Origin: Rhizobium sp. TH2
GTDB taxonomy: Bacteria > Pseudomonadota > Alphaproteobacteria > Rhizobiales > Rhizobiaceae
Length of the DNA stretch: 64,000 bases
Assembly (NCBI RefSeq): GCF_024707525.1
Contig: NZ_CP062231.1
Span: forward strand, 1,364,001 to 1,428,000
Direction: 5' to 3'
The position numbers were made by a program, and so were the translations under genes. Position 1 is the first letter of the stretch. Each line of letters opens with the position of its first letter. Under the pieces are notes generated by a model. The model did not search any database and was not told the DNA's origin. It saw only the letters and a list, made by a program, of their open reading frames with translations. Positions 7,965 to 15,711 of the stretch are shown one piece after another.

Positions 7965-8276
7965 ATGGCTGATTTTTCCGGGGCGTTCTGGATGGAACGC
8001 GCGATCGGTGCCTCGGCCGGAGCGGCCGTGTCGCTGGTCTACATGCTGCCCAAGGGCAGCCGTGAGGCGGCGTGCAGGTTTCTCGCGGGCCTGATCTCGG
8101 GTGTGGTGTTCGGCGGGCCGGCGGGTGTGTTTCTGGCGGCGCGGCTGGGGATCGTTGCGTTTCTGTCGCCGTCGGAAATCATGCTGTCGGGGGCTGCTGC
8201 GGTGAGCCTCTCGGCCTGGTGGGGGCTGGGTGTGCTGGCGCGGGTTGCGGGGAGATGGGGTGGGGCGCGGGGGTAG
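7965..8276 (+). CDS. Small membrane protein of the GTA cluster (DUF6107-like, g3.5 position)
   Basis: A 103-residue protein with three hydrophobic segments (about residues 14-32, 38-60 and 68-92) and a Gly/Ala-rich composition. A small membrane protein of this type regularly lies between portal and prohead protease in rhizobial GTA clusters, as RcGTA g3.5 does. Its function is unknown. An AGAGG site lies seven bases before the ATG. It is separated from both structural neighbours by cargo. Confidence 0.65.
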   Translation: MADFSGAFWMERAIGASAGAAVSLVYMLPKGSREAACRFLAGLISGVVFGGPAGVFLAARLGIVAFLSPSEIMLSGAAAVSLSAWWGLGVLARVAGRWGGARG

Positions 8277-8277
8277 G

Positions 8278-8559
8278 TTAAAGTCCAAGTTCCGAATGTG
8301 AGCCGAGCCTGACGAGCTGCAGCGTCTCTTCGTCTGGTTTGCGATAGATCAGGACGAGATCGGGCCGGACATGACAGTCGCGATGGTCTTTCCACTCGCC
8401 GGTGAGGGCGTGGTCGCGCAGCCGCGCTTCCAGCGGCAGGTCGGTGGCAAGCAATAGCAGAAGTGCCGGGAGCTCCGATTGGAGAACCTTGGCATGGCGG
8501 CCTTTGGCCTCGCGTTTGAAGTCCCGTTTGAAGGCGCTGGTCGGCTCAATCTTCCGCAT
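8278..8559 (-). CDS. yafQ: YafQ-family mRNA interferase toxin
   Basis: A 93-residue RelE/ParE-superfamily toxin of the YafQ type. The start 'MRKIEPTSAFKRDFKR' and the core 'LRDHALTGEWKDHRDCHVRPDLVLIY' are the family pattern, including the conserved 'RDCHV.PDL.L.Y' and a C-terminal catalytic His in 'RLGSHSEL'. YafQ cuts mRNA in the ribosome A site. The gene overlaps the antitoxin's 3' end by 14 bases. It looks intact. The pair is antisense within the GTA cluster. Confidence 0.88.
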   Translation of the reverse strand: MRKIEPTSAFKRDFKREAKGRHAKVLQSELPALLLLLATDLPLEARLRDHALTGEWKDHRDCHVRPDLVLIYRKPDEETLQLVRLGSHSELGL

Positions 8560-8809
8560 TCAGATCCGCCATCAGCGCATCGACGGACTCGTAGCTCTTG
8601 AGGTTGCCGGCACGGGCTTCGCGCATGGCGGCGACGGTTTCGGCATTGGGGATCAACGGCTCGAAGGGCAATGCCTTGTCGTGTGCGACCCGCGTGAGCA
8701 TCAGGCGCACGGCATCGGATACAGTAAGGCCCATCGCCGCGAGCACGGCAGAGGCTTCGTCCTTCACCTTGCCGTCGATCCGGGTTTGTACGAGTGCGTT
8801 GCTGGCCAT
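8546..8809 (-). CDS. dinJ: RelB/DinJ-family antitoxin
   Basis: An 87-residue antitoxin: the N-terminal ribbon-helix-helix 'ALVQTRIDGKVKDEASAVLA' followed by 'MGLTVSDAVRLMLTRVAHDK', which is the RelB/DinJ signature, and an acidic tail that binds the toxin. I start at the ATG at 8809 because GGAG lies upstream and the operator palindrome is placed directly before it. It is translationally coupled to the downstream toxin. Its complex with YafQ is expected to repress the promoter at 8821-8862. Confidence 0.88.
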   Translation of the reverse strand: MASNALVQTRIDGKVKDEASAVLAAMGLTVSDAVRLMLTRVAHDKALPFEPLIPNAETVAAMREARAGNLKSYESVDALMADLNAED

Positions 8810-8820
8810 CAGAATTCTCC

Positions 8821-8847
8821 TTGCTGCATGACAATGTAATGCAGCAA
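8821..8847 (-). promoter_or_regulatory. Operator palindrome of the DinJ-YafQ module
   Basis: A perfect nine-base inverted repeat TTGCTGCAT (8821-8829) / ATGCAGCAA (8839-8847) with a nine-base spacer. On the minus strand a weak TTGTTG-N17-TACATT promoter runs into it, so the repeat covers the -10 region, and the right arm merges with the GGAG ribosome site of the antitoxin. This is the usual place for DinJ/RelB autorepression. The repeat is seen; the function is inferred. Confidence 0.65.
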
Positions 8848-8865
8848 GGAGTGGACAACAAGAGG

Positions 8866-9705
8866 TTATTGTTTGCGCACCGGAATCCACACCTCGAACC
8901 CGCCATTGCCGGTCACAGGATCGAAAGTCGAGGGGTAGAATTCGACCAGCGGTGCTTCCTCGGCGGTATAGCCTGAACGCGGCAGCCAATCCTGCCAGAT
9001 GGACATGATCGTCGGGCGCATCAGCGTGATGTGCCCCGGCTGGGAGAAGATGGCGTAGGTCGCGGCGGGAATGGTCGCGGTCTGGAATTCCTTCGGCACA
9101 TCGGCGAGGCTTGAGACCTCGACGGCGGCCATGTATTCGCAGCCGGTTTCCTCGGTGTAGCTGAGCGAGGCGCCATAGGCGACCTTGGGATTGACGACGT
9201 TGGTCAGACCGCCTTCCATGGCGTTGAACTGTTCCCAGAGCGCGGGAATGCCACCGATATCCTTCATTGCATAGGTCTTGATGAGGCCGGCAAACAGCAT
9301 CTTGTCGCGCTTTTCGATCTTCGGCTCAGCGAGGTTGGGCTTTGGTGAGGCGTCCATGATCATTGGCTCCGTAAGTTCGAGATGTCTTGTCGTGCGCGCG
9401 TCGCGGACACTTTCCGGCGTCAGCCCGAAATGCTCGCGAAAGGCGCGGGTGAAGGCTTCATGCGATCCGTAGCCGACGTCGAGCGCCAGGCCTAGGATAT
9501 CGGGAACGCCGAGTGCGAGAATGCGGGCAGCCTCCGAAAGCCGACGCGCACGAGCGTAACGCATCAGCGAATTGCCCGTCGCGGAGGCGAAAGCGCGGGT
9601 GAGGTAAGTGGGCGTAACGCCACTCATTTCCGCGATGGTCTCCAGGGCGATGGGCCGTCGAAGATTGCTTTCGACCTGCCAGATGGCATTCTCGATGATG
9701 TTCAT
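8866..9705 (-). CDS. AraC-family regulator with GyrI-like effector domain
   Basis: A 279-residue transcription factor. Residues 1-100 form the AraC double helix-turn-helix ('ETIAEMSGVTPTYLTRAF', 'DILGLALDVGYGSHEAFTRA', 'FREHFGLTPESVR'). Residues from about 120 form a GyrI/SOUL-like ligand-binding domain ('KDIGGIPALWEQF', 'EYMAAVEVS', 'PAATYAIFSQPGHITLMRPT'). This arrangement is that of Rob/SoxS-like multidrug sensors. I use the ATG at 9705; the longer open frame upstream only mirrors the prohead protease gene. It diverges from the protease gene, and its target genes are unknown. Confidence 0.88.
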   Translation of the reverse strand: MNIIENAIWQVESNLRRPIALETIAEMSGVTPTYLTRAFASATGNSLMRYARARRLSEAARILALGVPDILGLALDVGYGSHEAFTRAFREHFGLTPESVRDARTTRHLELTEPMIMDASPKPNLAEPKIEKRDKMLFAGLIKTYAMKDIGGIPALWEQFNAMEGGLTNVVNPKVAYGASLSYTEETGCEYMAAVEVSSLADVPKEFQTATIPAATYAIFSQPGHITLMRPTIMSIWQDWLPRSGYTAEEAPLVEFYPSTFDPVTGNGGFEVWIPVRKQ

Positions 9706-9813
9706 GCACACAACTCGTTTCCGATGACGCCTTTGTACCGGAGGCGATACCGACTGCGCTTGACCGTTCTTGCGGTCGCCAGATTTTTTCTTCCATAGCA
9801 TAAGGACATTGAG

Positions 9814-10380
9814 ATGACCGCAGACGCTCTCATCGCCGGGCGCGAACGGAAATTCGCGCGTATCGAACTGAAGATGCTGGGCGAGGCCGGCGCTTTTTCC
9901 GGCTATGCCAGCCTGTTCGGAGAAGTCGATCTCGGCAAGGACCGGGTCGAGCGCGGCGCCTTTCTGAAATCGCTGGCACGGCGTGGCGCCAGCGGCGTGC
10001 GGATGCTGTTCCAGCACGATCCGGCCGAACCAATCGGCGCCTGGCGGGTGATCCGCGAGGATGGCCGCGGACTTTATGTCGAAGGCGTATTGTCGGATGG
10101 CGTCAAGCGGGCGCGGGAAGTGCACCAGCTGATGAAATCGAGGGCGATCGACGGGCTGTCGATCGGCTTCCAGACGGTGCGGTCGAAGGCGGAACCGAAG
10201 ACCGGGATTCGCCAGATCCTGGAGGCGGATCTCTGGGAGATCTCGGTGGTGACCTTTCCGATGCTGCCGAGCGCCCGGATTTCCGAAGTCAAGGAAGGCG
10301 GCAGCGCGATGAGCCTGACAGAGAAGGGATTGATCCGGGCGATGCGGGATGCGGCCCGCTCGATAAGAACGTTTGCATGA
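9814..10380 (+). CDS. HK97-family prohead protease (GTA g4)
   Basis: A 188-residue prohead serine protease that trims the capsid scaffold during head maturation. The catalytic His is in 'MLFQHDPAEPIG' (about residue 68), the Ser in 'IDGLSIGFQT' (about residue 117) and the third conserved segment is 'ADLWEISVVTFPMLPSARI'. An AAGGA site lies seven bases before the ATG. It precedes the capsid gene by 24 bases, so they form one operon, separated from portal by about 3.6 kb of mostly antisense cargo. Confidence 0.93.
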   Translation: MTADALIAGRERKFARIELKMLGEAGAFSGYASLFGEVDLGKDRVERGAFLKSLARRGASGVRMLFQHDPAEPIGAWRVIREDGRGLYVEGVLSDGVKRAREVHQLMKSRAIDGLSIGFQTVRSKAEPKTGIRQILEADLWEISVVTFPMLPSARISEVKEGGSAMSLTEKGLIRAMRDAARSIRTFA

Positions 10381-10404
10381 ATTTCAACGAAGAGGATTTG
10401 AGAC

Positions 10405-11658
10405 ATGGATAACCAGAGCATGACTGCCGCGCCGGAGATCAAGGCGGTGCCGGATACGATCGCCGATGCGTTCGACGGTTTCATGGGCGCCTTCGAGGCG
10501 TTCAAGGATGCCAATGACAAGCGGCTCGACGAGATCGAGAAGAAGCTGACTTCGGATGTCGTGACCCGCGACAAGGTCGATCGCATCAACAAGGCGGTCG
10601 ACGAACAGAAGAAGGCGCTCGATCAGTTGGTGATCAAGAAGGCACGGCCGGTACTCGGCGGTGGCGGGGCATTGGGCCTCGACCAGATGGAACACAAGGC
10701 GGCATTCGAGACCTATATCCGCCGCGGCGACGACAGCGGGCTGAGAGTGCTGGAGGAGAAGGCGTTTTCGACCGCGACCGGCTCGGATGGCGGCTACCTG
10801 GTGCCGAACGAGACCGACAGCGAGATCGGGCGCCGGTTGTCGGTGGCCTCGCCGATCCGGTCGCTGGCGACGGTGCGGCAGGTTTCGGGCCATGTGCTGA
10901 AGAAGCCCTTCGCGCTTGCCGGCCTATCGACCGGTTGGGTCGCAGAGACAGGCGCACGGACCGAGACGGCGACGCCGTCGCTCGCGGAACTCTCCTTCGA
11001 GACGATGGAGCTCTATGCGATGCCGGCGGCAACGCAGGGGCTGCTCGACGATAATGCCGTGGATATCGAAAGCTGGATCGCCTCCGAGGTGGATATCGCG
11101 TTTGCCGAACAGGAGGGTACGGCCTTCGTTTCCGGCAACGGCACCAACCGGCCGAGGGGCTTTCTCGCCTATACCAATGTCGCCAACGCCAGCTGGAGCT
11201 GGGGCAATATCGGCTATCTCGCCACCGGCGTTTCCGGAGCGTTCGCGGCATCCGGACCGGGTGATATCCTGATCGACGCGGCCTATGCGCTGAAGGCGGG
11301 CCACCGCCAGAATGCGAGCTATGTGATGAACCGCACCACCCAGGCGGCGATCCGCAAGTTCAAGGACTCGCAGGGCAACTATCTCTGGCAGGCACCGTCG
11401 GCGATCGGCCAGCCGGCGACGCTGATGGGCTTTCCGGTGACCGAGGCCGAGGACATGCCGGATGTCGGCTCGAACGCCTTTTCGATCGCGGTCGGCGACT
11501 TCCGCGCCGGATACCTGGTGGTCGATCGGACCGGCGTGCGGGTGCTGCGCGACCCCTATTCGGCCAAGCCGTATGTGCTCTTCTACACCACCAAGCGGGT
11601 CGGCGGCGGCGTGCAGAATTTCGAGGCGATCAAGCTGGTGAAGTTCGGCGTGAGCTGA
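10405..11658 (+). CDS. HK97-family major capsid protein (GTA g5)
   Basis: A 417-residue capsid subunit. Residues about 20-90 are helical and charged ('KRLDEIEKKLTSDVVTRDK') and correspond to the delta scaffold domain removed by the protease. The mature shell part begins near 'STATGSDGGYLVPNE' and contains 'FVSGNGTNRPRGFL' and 'GDFRAGYLVVDRTGVRVL', both typical of the HK97 fold. A strong hairpin terminator follows (11671-11700), so transcription of the tail genes probably needs its own start or readthrough. Confidence 0.95.
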   Translation: MDNQSMTAAPEIKAVPDTIADAFDGFMGAFEAFKDANDKRLDEIEKKLTSDVVTRDKVDRINKAVDEQKKALDQLVIKKARPVLGGGGALGLDQMEHKAAFETYIRRGDDSGLRVLEEKAFSTATGSDGGYLVPNETDSEIGRRLSVASPIRSLATVRQVSGHVLKKPFALAGLSTGWVAETGARTETATPSLAELSFETMELYAMPAATQGLLDDNAVDIESWIASEVDIAFAEQEGTAFVSGNGTNRPRGFLAYTNVANASWSWGNIGYLATGVSGAFAASGPGDILIDAAYALKAGHRQNASYVMNRTTQAAIRKFKDSQGNYLWQAPSAIGQPATLMGFPVTEAEDMPDVGSNAFSIAVGDFRAGYLVVDRTGVRVLRDPYSAKPYVLFYTTKRVGGGVQNFEAIKLVKFGVS

Positions 11659-11670
11659 CGGACAATAGCA

Positions 11671-11700
11671 AAACGGCCGGGAGATTGGTCCCGGCCGTTT
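11671..11700. terminator. Hairpin terminator after the capsid gene (probably bidirectional)
   Basis: A perfect 12-base stem AAACGGCCGGGA (11671-11682) / TCCCGGCCGTTT (11689-11700) with a six-base loop, with A-rich and T-rich ends. It lies 12 bases after the capsid stop and 23 bases after the end of the leftward DUF4189 gene, so it can stop transcription from both sides. Confidence 0.85.
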
Positions 11701-11723
11701 CAAGCACTCGCGTAAGGCGGGGC

Positions 11724-11957
11724 TCAGGAGCCTTCGATGCATTCGGTGATTTCGCAGGTCTGATCGGTCGTGGCGCGGTTGGCGCATTCGTTCAGCGCTC
11801 TCGTCGTAGCATCGTCCTGATTGTCGAAATTGTAGCTGTAGCCGTAGGTGCCGTCCTCCGAGACGGCGATGCAGCCCCAGGCATTTGCAGTGCCGGTGGA
11901 GGCGATGGCGGCGGCCAAGATGGCGAGAGCGGTCAGTCCAATGCGCATGGTGTTCAC
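11724..11957 (-). CDS. Small secreted DUF4189-like protein
   Basis: A 77-residue exported protein. Residues 1-26 form a clear signal peptide ending 'STGTANA' before 'WGCIAVSEDGTYGYSYN'. The mature part has the DUF4189 pattern (aromatic 'YGYSYNFDN', 'ATTRALNECANRA') and four to five cysteines that may pair. DUF4189 is an uncharacterised periplasmic domain. It lies antisense between capsid and connector genes of the GTA cluster, another insertion. Function unknown. Confidence 0.7.
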   Translation of the reverse strand: MNTMRIGLTALAILAAAIASTGTANAWGCIAVSEDGTYGYSYNFDNQDDATTRALNECANRATTDQTCEITECIEGS

Positions 11958-12134
11958 GTCGTACCCCTGTAAGGCTCGGAATTCTGGTTCAGTCCGTAGC
12001 GATAGGCTGCGCAGGACTCACGGGTAGTACCAAGCAGCAAGCAGGCGCCCGTGCAAGCGATCTTCGGCGGTAACCTTACCGTGCCGCCGCCTCCAGGTTG
12101 AGCCGCACGGCGATAAAATCATCAAGGGAAAATA

Positions 12135-12704
12135 ATGACATACGCTCCTATTCAACCGCCGCTGGCGGAGCCGCTGACGCTTGCCGATCTGAAGGCCCAT
12201 ATCCGGGTCGAAGGCAATGACGAGGACACTCTGCTCGCCGGCCTGATCCGGGTTGCGCGCGAACATCTCGAGCGCGTGACGGGTCTGGCGCTGATCAGCC
12301 AGGGCTGGCGGCTCTATCTCGATTGCTGGCCGGACAATGGCCCGCTGGAGATTTCGCGCGGGCCGGTGCTTGCGGTGGACGCCGTGCGCGCTTTCGACGA
12401 ACTCGGCGAGGAGAGCGAGGTGACGCTCGCAGGCCATGTGCTGGACGGCTTGCGCCGGCCGGCGCGGCTGTGGCTGCGGGAGCGGCCGGCGGCGCGCCAG
12501 GCGATGAATGGGATCGAGGTGGATTTCACCGCCGGCTTCGGCGAGAGCGGGGCCGATGTGCCCGATACGCTCAAGCGCGCGATGCTGGTGCATGCGGCGC
12601 ATTGTTACGAGTTCCGTGGCGCGGTGCCGATCGAGATGCAGCCGGCCTCGGTGCCTGACGGCTATGACCGGCTGGTCGCGCCCTTCCTGATGCGGAGGCT
12701 CTGA
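12135..12704 (+). CDS. Head-tail connector protein (GTA g6)
   Basis: A 189-residue protein of the phage gp6-like head-tail connector family: 'EPLTLADLKAHIRVEGNDED' at residues 12-31 is the signature, followed by the helical 'LLAGLIRVAREHLERVTG' and a late 'DFTAGFG' and 'LKRAMLVHAAHCYE'. It joins portal to tail. Its stop overlaps the next start (TGATG), so connector and head-closure genes are coupled. Confidence 0.9.
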   Translation: MTYAPIQPPLAEPLTLADLKAHIRVEGNDEDTLLAGLIRVAREHLERVTGLALISQGWRLYLDCWPDNGPLEISRGPVLAVDAVRAFDELGEESEVTLAGHVLDGLRRPARLWLRERPAARQAMNGIEVDFTAGFGESGADVPDTLKRAMLVHAAHCYEFRGAVPIEMQPASVPDGYDRLVAPFLMRRL

Positions 12705-13033
12705 TGAACCTGACATTTCTCGATGCCGGGCAACTGACGGCGCGGCTTGACCTTGAGTCACCCGTGGAGACGCCGGACGGCCAAGGTGGGGTGACGGTGA
12801 GTCATGCCGTTGAGTCAACGCTCTGGGCACGGATCGAACCGGTGTCCGCTGTGCGTGAGGAACTCGGCCATATCGACCGGCAGGCGGTGACGCACCGGAT
12901 CTGGGTCCGCCGCACCGAGGGTGTGAGCGCGGGCAAGCGGTTTCGCAAGGGTGGCCGGATTTTCGAGATCCACACGGTGCATGATCCCGATGAGCGCGGC
13001 CGCTATCTCGTCGCCCAAGTGACGGAGGTGTAA
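12704..13033 (+). CDS. Phage head closure protein (GTA g7)
   Basis: A 109-residue SPP1 gp16-like head closure protein: 'GQLTARLDLESPVETPDGQG', 'WARIEPVSA', a 'HRIWVRR' strand and the terminal 'GRIFEIHTVHDPDERGRYLV' are typical. It caps the connector and prepares the tail interface. Start codon overlaps the connector stop; the g8 gene begins two bases after its stop. Confidence 0.9.
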   Translation: MNLTFLDAGQLTARLDLESPVETPDGQGGVTVSHAVESTLWARIEPVSAVREELGHIDRQAVTHRIWVRRTEGVSAGKRFRKGGRIFEIHTVHDPDERGRYLVAQVTEV

Positions 13034-13034
13034 G

Positions 13035-13430
13035 ATGGCAGGTTCCGCCAATGCATTGCAGGCCGCGATCTTTTCGCGGCTGACCGGCGACACGACGCTG
13101 ACCGGGATGATCGGCGCGGGCGCCGTGTTCGATCGGCGGATAACCGGGAGGGCGATGCCGTATGTCGTGCTGAGCGAGGTCGCCACGAGCGATTTCGGCC
13201 CGGACGCAGAAGAGCATCTCGTGACGATCGAGGCCTGGTCCGATGCTGAGGGCCGCAAGCAGGCGCAGGAAATCGCCGCGCGGGTAAAGGTTTTGCTCGA
13301 TGGCACGGCGCTGAGTCTGGCGGGTTTCGTGCTGGTCAATCTGATGCACCGGAGCACACGGGCACGGCGGGAGCCGAAGACCAGGGCGCATGTGGCGCAG
13401 ATGGTGTTCCGGGCGCTGACGGAGGTTTAG
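13035..13430 (+). CDS. DUF3168 tail-completion protein (GTA g8)
   Basis: A 131-residue DUF3168 protein: 'ALQAAIFSRLTGDTTLTGMI', then 'MPYVVLSE', 'HLVTIEAWSD' and a closing 'THVAQMVFRA'-like strand (here 'RAHVAQMVFRALTEV'). This family terminates the tail tube in HK97-like phages and GTAs. It is tightly packed behind the head closure gene and is followed by an intrinsic-terminator-like hairpin. Confidence 0.88.
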   Translation: MAGSANALQAAIFSRLTGDTTLTGMIGAGAVFDRRITGRAMPYVVLSEVATSDFGPDAEEHLVTIEAWSDAEGRKQAQEIAARVKVLLDGTALSLAGFVLVNLMHRSTRARREPKTRAHVAQMVFRALTEV

Positions 13431-13454
13431 CGGACCCGTTTCTCGTCTTTTGTG

Positions 13455-13477
13455 GGCGCCTCATCGGGCGCCTTTTT
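13455..13477 (+). terminator. Intrinsic terminator-like hairpin within the GTA tail operon
   Basis: GGCGCC (13455-13460), loop TCATCG, GGCGCC (13467-13472), then TTTTT (13473-13477). It lies in the 70-base gap between the DUF3168 gene and the major tail gene, where the surrounding genes are overlapping. The stem is only six bases but pure GC, so partial termination or RNA-end protection is plausible. Confidence 0.6.
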
Positions 13478-13500
13478 CATTTTCCACGAAAGGATTTTCG

Positions 13501-13908
13501 ATGACCGCCCAGAAAGGCAAGGATCTGCTTTTGAAGATCCACAACGGTTCAACTTACGAGACGGTGGCGGGCCTGCGCTCGCGCCGGATCGCCTTCAATG
13601 CCGAGACGGTGGAGATCACCGATGCGGAAAGCGCGGGACGCTGGCGGGAACTGCTCGATGGCGCGGGCGTCAAGCGTGCGGCGGTCTCGGGGTCCGGCAT
13701 CTTCAAGGACCAGACGTCGGATGCGACCGTGCGGACCTCGTTTTTCAACGGCACGATCCTGAACTGGCAGGTGCTGATCCCCGATTTCGGCACCGTGACC
13801 GGGCCGATGCAGGTGACCGCGCTCGAATATTTCGGCCAGCACAATGGCGAGGTGATGTTTGATCTCGCGCTCGAAAGTGCCGGCCAACTGGCCTTCGGGG
13901 CGGTTTGA
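13501..13908 (+). CDS. Major tail tube protein, TP901-1 family (GTA g9)
   Basis: A 135-residue tail tube protein: 'MTAQKGKDLLLKIHNGSTYE', then 'RRIAFNAETVEITDAESAG', 'WRELLDGAGVKRAAVSGSGIF' cut here into its two conserved pieces, and 'ALEYFGQHNGEVMFDLALES'. These match TP901-1/GTA g9 tail proteins. The ATG at 13501 follows AAAGGA by seven bases. A longer in-frame region upstream lacks homology. It is the most abundant tail protein expected, and it has its own leader with a hairpin. Confidence 0.92.
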   Translation: MTAQKGKDLLLKIHNGSTYETVAGLRSRRIAFNAETVEITDAESAGRWRELLDGAGVKRAAVSGSGIFKDQTSDATVRTSFFNGTILNWQVLIPDFGTVTGPMQVTALEYFGQHNGEVMFDLALESAGQLAFGAV

Positions 13909-13909
13909 G

Positions 13910-14257
13910 ATGGTAGTGGGGGCGGGGCGGGCGAACCGCGTGCGCGGCGAGATCGAAGCCGTGATCAATGGCGAGCGGCGCATCCTCTGCATGACTTTGG
14001 GTGCGCTGGCTGAACTCGAAACTGCTTTCGGGGTCGATAATATCGGCGACTTGGCGGGGCGCTTTTCGGGCGGAAGAATCGGTATCCGGGATGTGATGGC
14101 GATCATCGCCGCGGGACTGCGCGGCGGCGGCAACGTGATCGAAGACGGTGATCTCGGCGACATGCGCGTCGAGGGCGGGCTTGGTGGTGCGGTGAGCCTG
14201 GCGGCAACGCTGCTGGCGAGTGCATTTGCGCCGGAGGGCCAGAACCAAAACCCTTGA
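13910..14257 (+). CDS. GTA g10-family tail protein
   Basis: A 115-residue protein with the GTA_gp10 pattern: 'NRVRGEIEAVINGERRILCM', 'TLGALAELETAFGVDNIGDL' and 'RFSGGRIGIRDVMAIIAAGL'. It is probably a tail assembly chaperone. It starts one base after the tail tube stop. Its stop overlaps the TTG start of the next small gene, an arrangement that in phages often goes with coupled or frameshifted expression of the two chaperone parts. Confidence 0.88.
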   Translation: MVVGAGRANRVRGEIEAVINGERRILCMTLGALAELETAFGVDNIGDLAGRFSGGRIGIRDVMAIIAAGLRGGGNVIEDGDLGDMRVEGGLGGAVSLAATLLASAFAPEGQNQNP

Positions 14258-14478
14258 ATGCCGCAGCAGCCCGATCGACCGATGCCCGTCCGCAGCCTTT
14301 CCCCTGGGGCGCGGCTTTGCATTTCGGGCTCGGGCTGCTGCGGCTAACCCCAAATGCATTCTGGGCGCTGAGCGTCAGGGAATTTCTGGCTCTGGGCGGC
14401 GCGATGCGGCCCAGCAATGGCATCGACCGGCACGGGCTCGAGGCGCTGATGGAAAAATGGCCGGACAGCGGCGGATGA
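14254..14478 (+). CDS. Small tail assembly chaperone (rcc01693/DUF2376-like)
   Basis: A 74-residue protein with the family pattern 'FPWGAALHFGLGLLRLTPNA' and 'FWALSVREFLALGGA'. In GTA clusters it lies between g10 and the tape measure gene. No ATG fits, and a TTG at 14254 overlaps the g10 stop in a different frame, so initiation is by re-initiation or by programmed frameshift from g10. Confidence 0.8.
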   Translation: MNAAAARSTDARPQPFPWGAALHFGLGLLRLTPNAFWALSVREFLALGGAMRPSNGIDRHGLEALMEKWPDSGG

Positions 14479-14499
14479 TCGCCGGCAGAGGAGATATTC

Positions 14500-15075
14500 A
14501 TGGAACCTGATGACATTGAGGACGCGCTATCCGGCGCGGAGGAGCTGAGCGCTGTGCTCGACGATCTGGAGGCGCGGTCGCGTTCCTTCGGCTCGGCCAT
14601 CACCACGGCGTTGAAAGGCGCGGTGCTCGACGGCGACAGCCTGATCGAGGTGCTGCAGAACATTGCTTATCGCTTTTCCTCGATCTCGCTCGATGTGGGA
14701 TTGAAACCGCTGGAGACGTCGATCGGATCGATGGTGTCGGGGGCGAGCAACATGTTGTCGGGCGCGATCGGTTTCTCACATGGCGGCGTGCCGGGGCGCG
14801 TGCAGGCCTTTGCCACGGGCGGTGTGGTTTCGCAGCCGACTTATTTTCCCATGGCTGGTGGAACCGGCCTGATGGGCGAGGCGGGCAGCGAGGCGATCAT
14901 GCCGCTCAAGCGCGGGCCGGACGGACGGCTGGGCGTGGCGGCGGGCGAGGCCGGCGCGCCGGTGCAGGTGATTTTCAATGTCAATGCCACCGACGCCCAG
15001 AGCTTCCGCAAATCGGAAGGCCAGATCAATGCGATGCTGACCCGTGCCGTGGGCCGGGGCCGGCGGGGAGTGTGA
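14500..15075 (+). CDS. Short tail tape measure protein (GTA g11)
   Basis: A 191-residue tape-measure-like protein. The C-terminal half has the 'FSHGGVPGRVQAFATGGVV', 'GLMGEAGSEAIMPLKRGPDG' and 'QVIFNVNATDAQSFRKSEGQ' motifs of lambda-type tape measures. The N-terminal half is helical. The family sets tail length; the small size agrees with the short tails of RcGTA (g11 about 220 residues). An AGGAG site precedes the ATG. Confidence 0.88.
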   Translation: MEPDDIEDALSGAEELSAVLDDLEARSRSFGSAITTALKGAVLDGDSLIEVLQNIAYRFSSISLDVGLKPLETSIGSMVSGASNMLSGAIGFSHGGVPGRVQAFATGGVVSQPTYFPMAGGTGLMGEAGSEAIMPLKRGPDGRLGVAAGEAGAPVQVIFNVNATDAQSFRKSEGQINAMLTRAVGRGRRGV

Positions 15076-15078
15076 GCC

Positions 15079-15711
15079 ATGACCTCATTCCACGAAATTC
15101 AATTTCCGCTGCGGCTGGCGCTTGGCACCAGCGGCGGGCCATACCGGCGGACGGATATCGTTTCGCTCTCGAACGGGCGCGAGAGCCGCAACCGGCGCTG
15201 GAAGGATGCGCGGCGGCACTATGATGCTGGGTCCGGCATACGTTCGGTGAGTGACCTCTATGAGGTGCTGGCCTTCTTCGAGGCGCGGGCCGGGCAGCTC
15301 TATGGTTTTCGTTTTACCGATCCGGTTGATTTCCAATCCTGCGGGCCGGAGGGGACGGTGTCGTCCGACGACCAGCCGCTGGGGATCGGCAATGGCGCAC
15401 GGACAGCGTTTCAGTTGCTGAAGATCTATGGCGATGCTGGCGGGACGACTGAGCGTGTGATTGCCAAGCCGCGAGCCGGCAGCGTTGCGGTTCGGATCGA
15501 CGGCGCTGCGGTGAGCGCGGATTACTTCGGCGTCGATCTCGCGACGGGAATCGTGACCTTCGATACCGCGCCGATCAACGGCGCCGTCATTCGTGCCGGG
15601 TTCCGTTTCGACGTGCCGGTGCGGTTCGATACGGACCGGATCGAGATCAATCTCGACGCGTTCCATGCCGGACGCATTCCTTCGATTCCACTTGTGGAGA
15701 TCATGCCATGA
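15079..15711 (+). CDS. TIGR02217/DUF2460 tail protein (GTA g12)
   Basis: A 210-residue protein: 'FHEIQFPLRLALGTSGGPYR', 'RRTDIVSLSNGRESRNRRW', 'DLYEVLAFFEARAGQLYGFR' and a late 'FDVPVRFDTDRIEI' match TIGR02217. It is a distal-tail structural component. It begins four bases after the tape measure stop and overlaps the start of g13 by four bases. Confidence 0.92.
   Translation: MTSFHEIQFPLRLALGTSGGPYRRTDIVSLSNGRESRNRRWKDARRHYDAGSGIRSVSDLYEVLAFFEARAGQLYGFRFTDPVDFQSCGPEGTVSSDDQPLGIGNGARTAFQLLKIYGDAGGTTERVIAKPRAGSVAVRIDGAAVSADYFGVDLATGIVTFDTAPINGAVIRAGFRFDVPVRFDTDRIEINLDAFHAGRIPSIPLVEIMP

Noticed and set aside
8810..10125. Upstream extensions of the DinJ and AraC/GyrI reading frames
   Set aside because: The extensions have no homology, cross operator or neighbouring coding sequence, and better starts with ribosome sites exist at 8809 and 9705.
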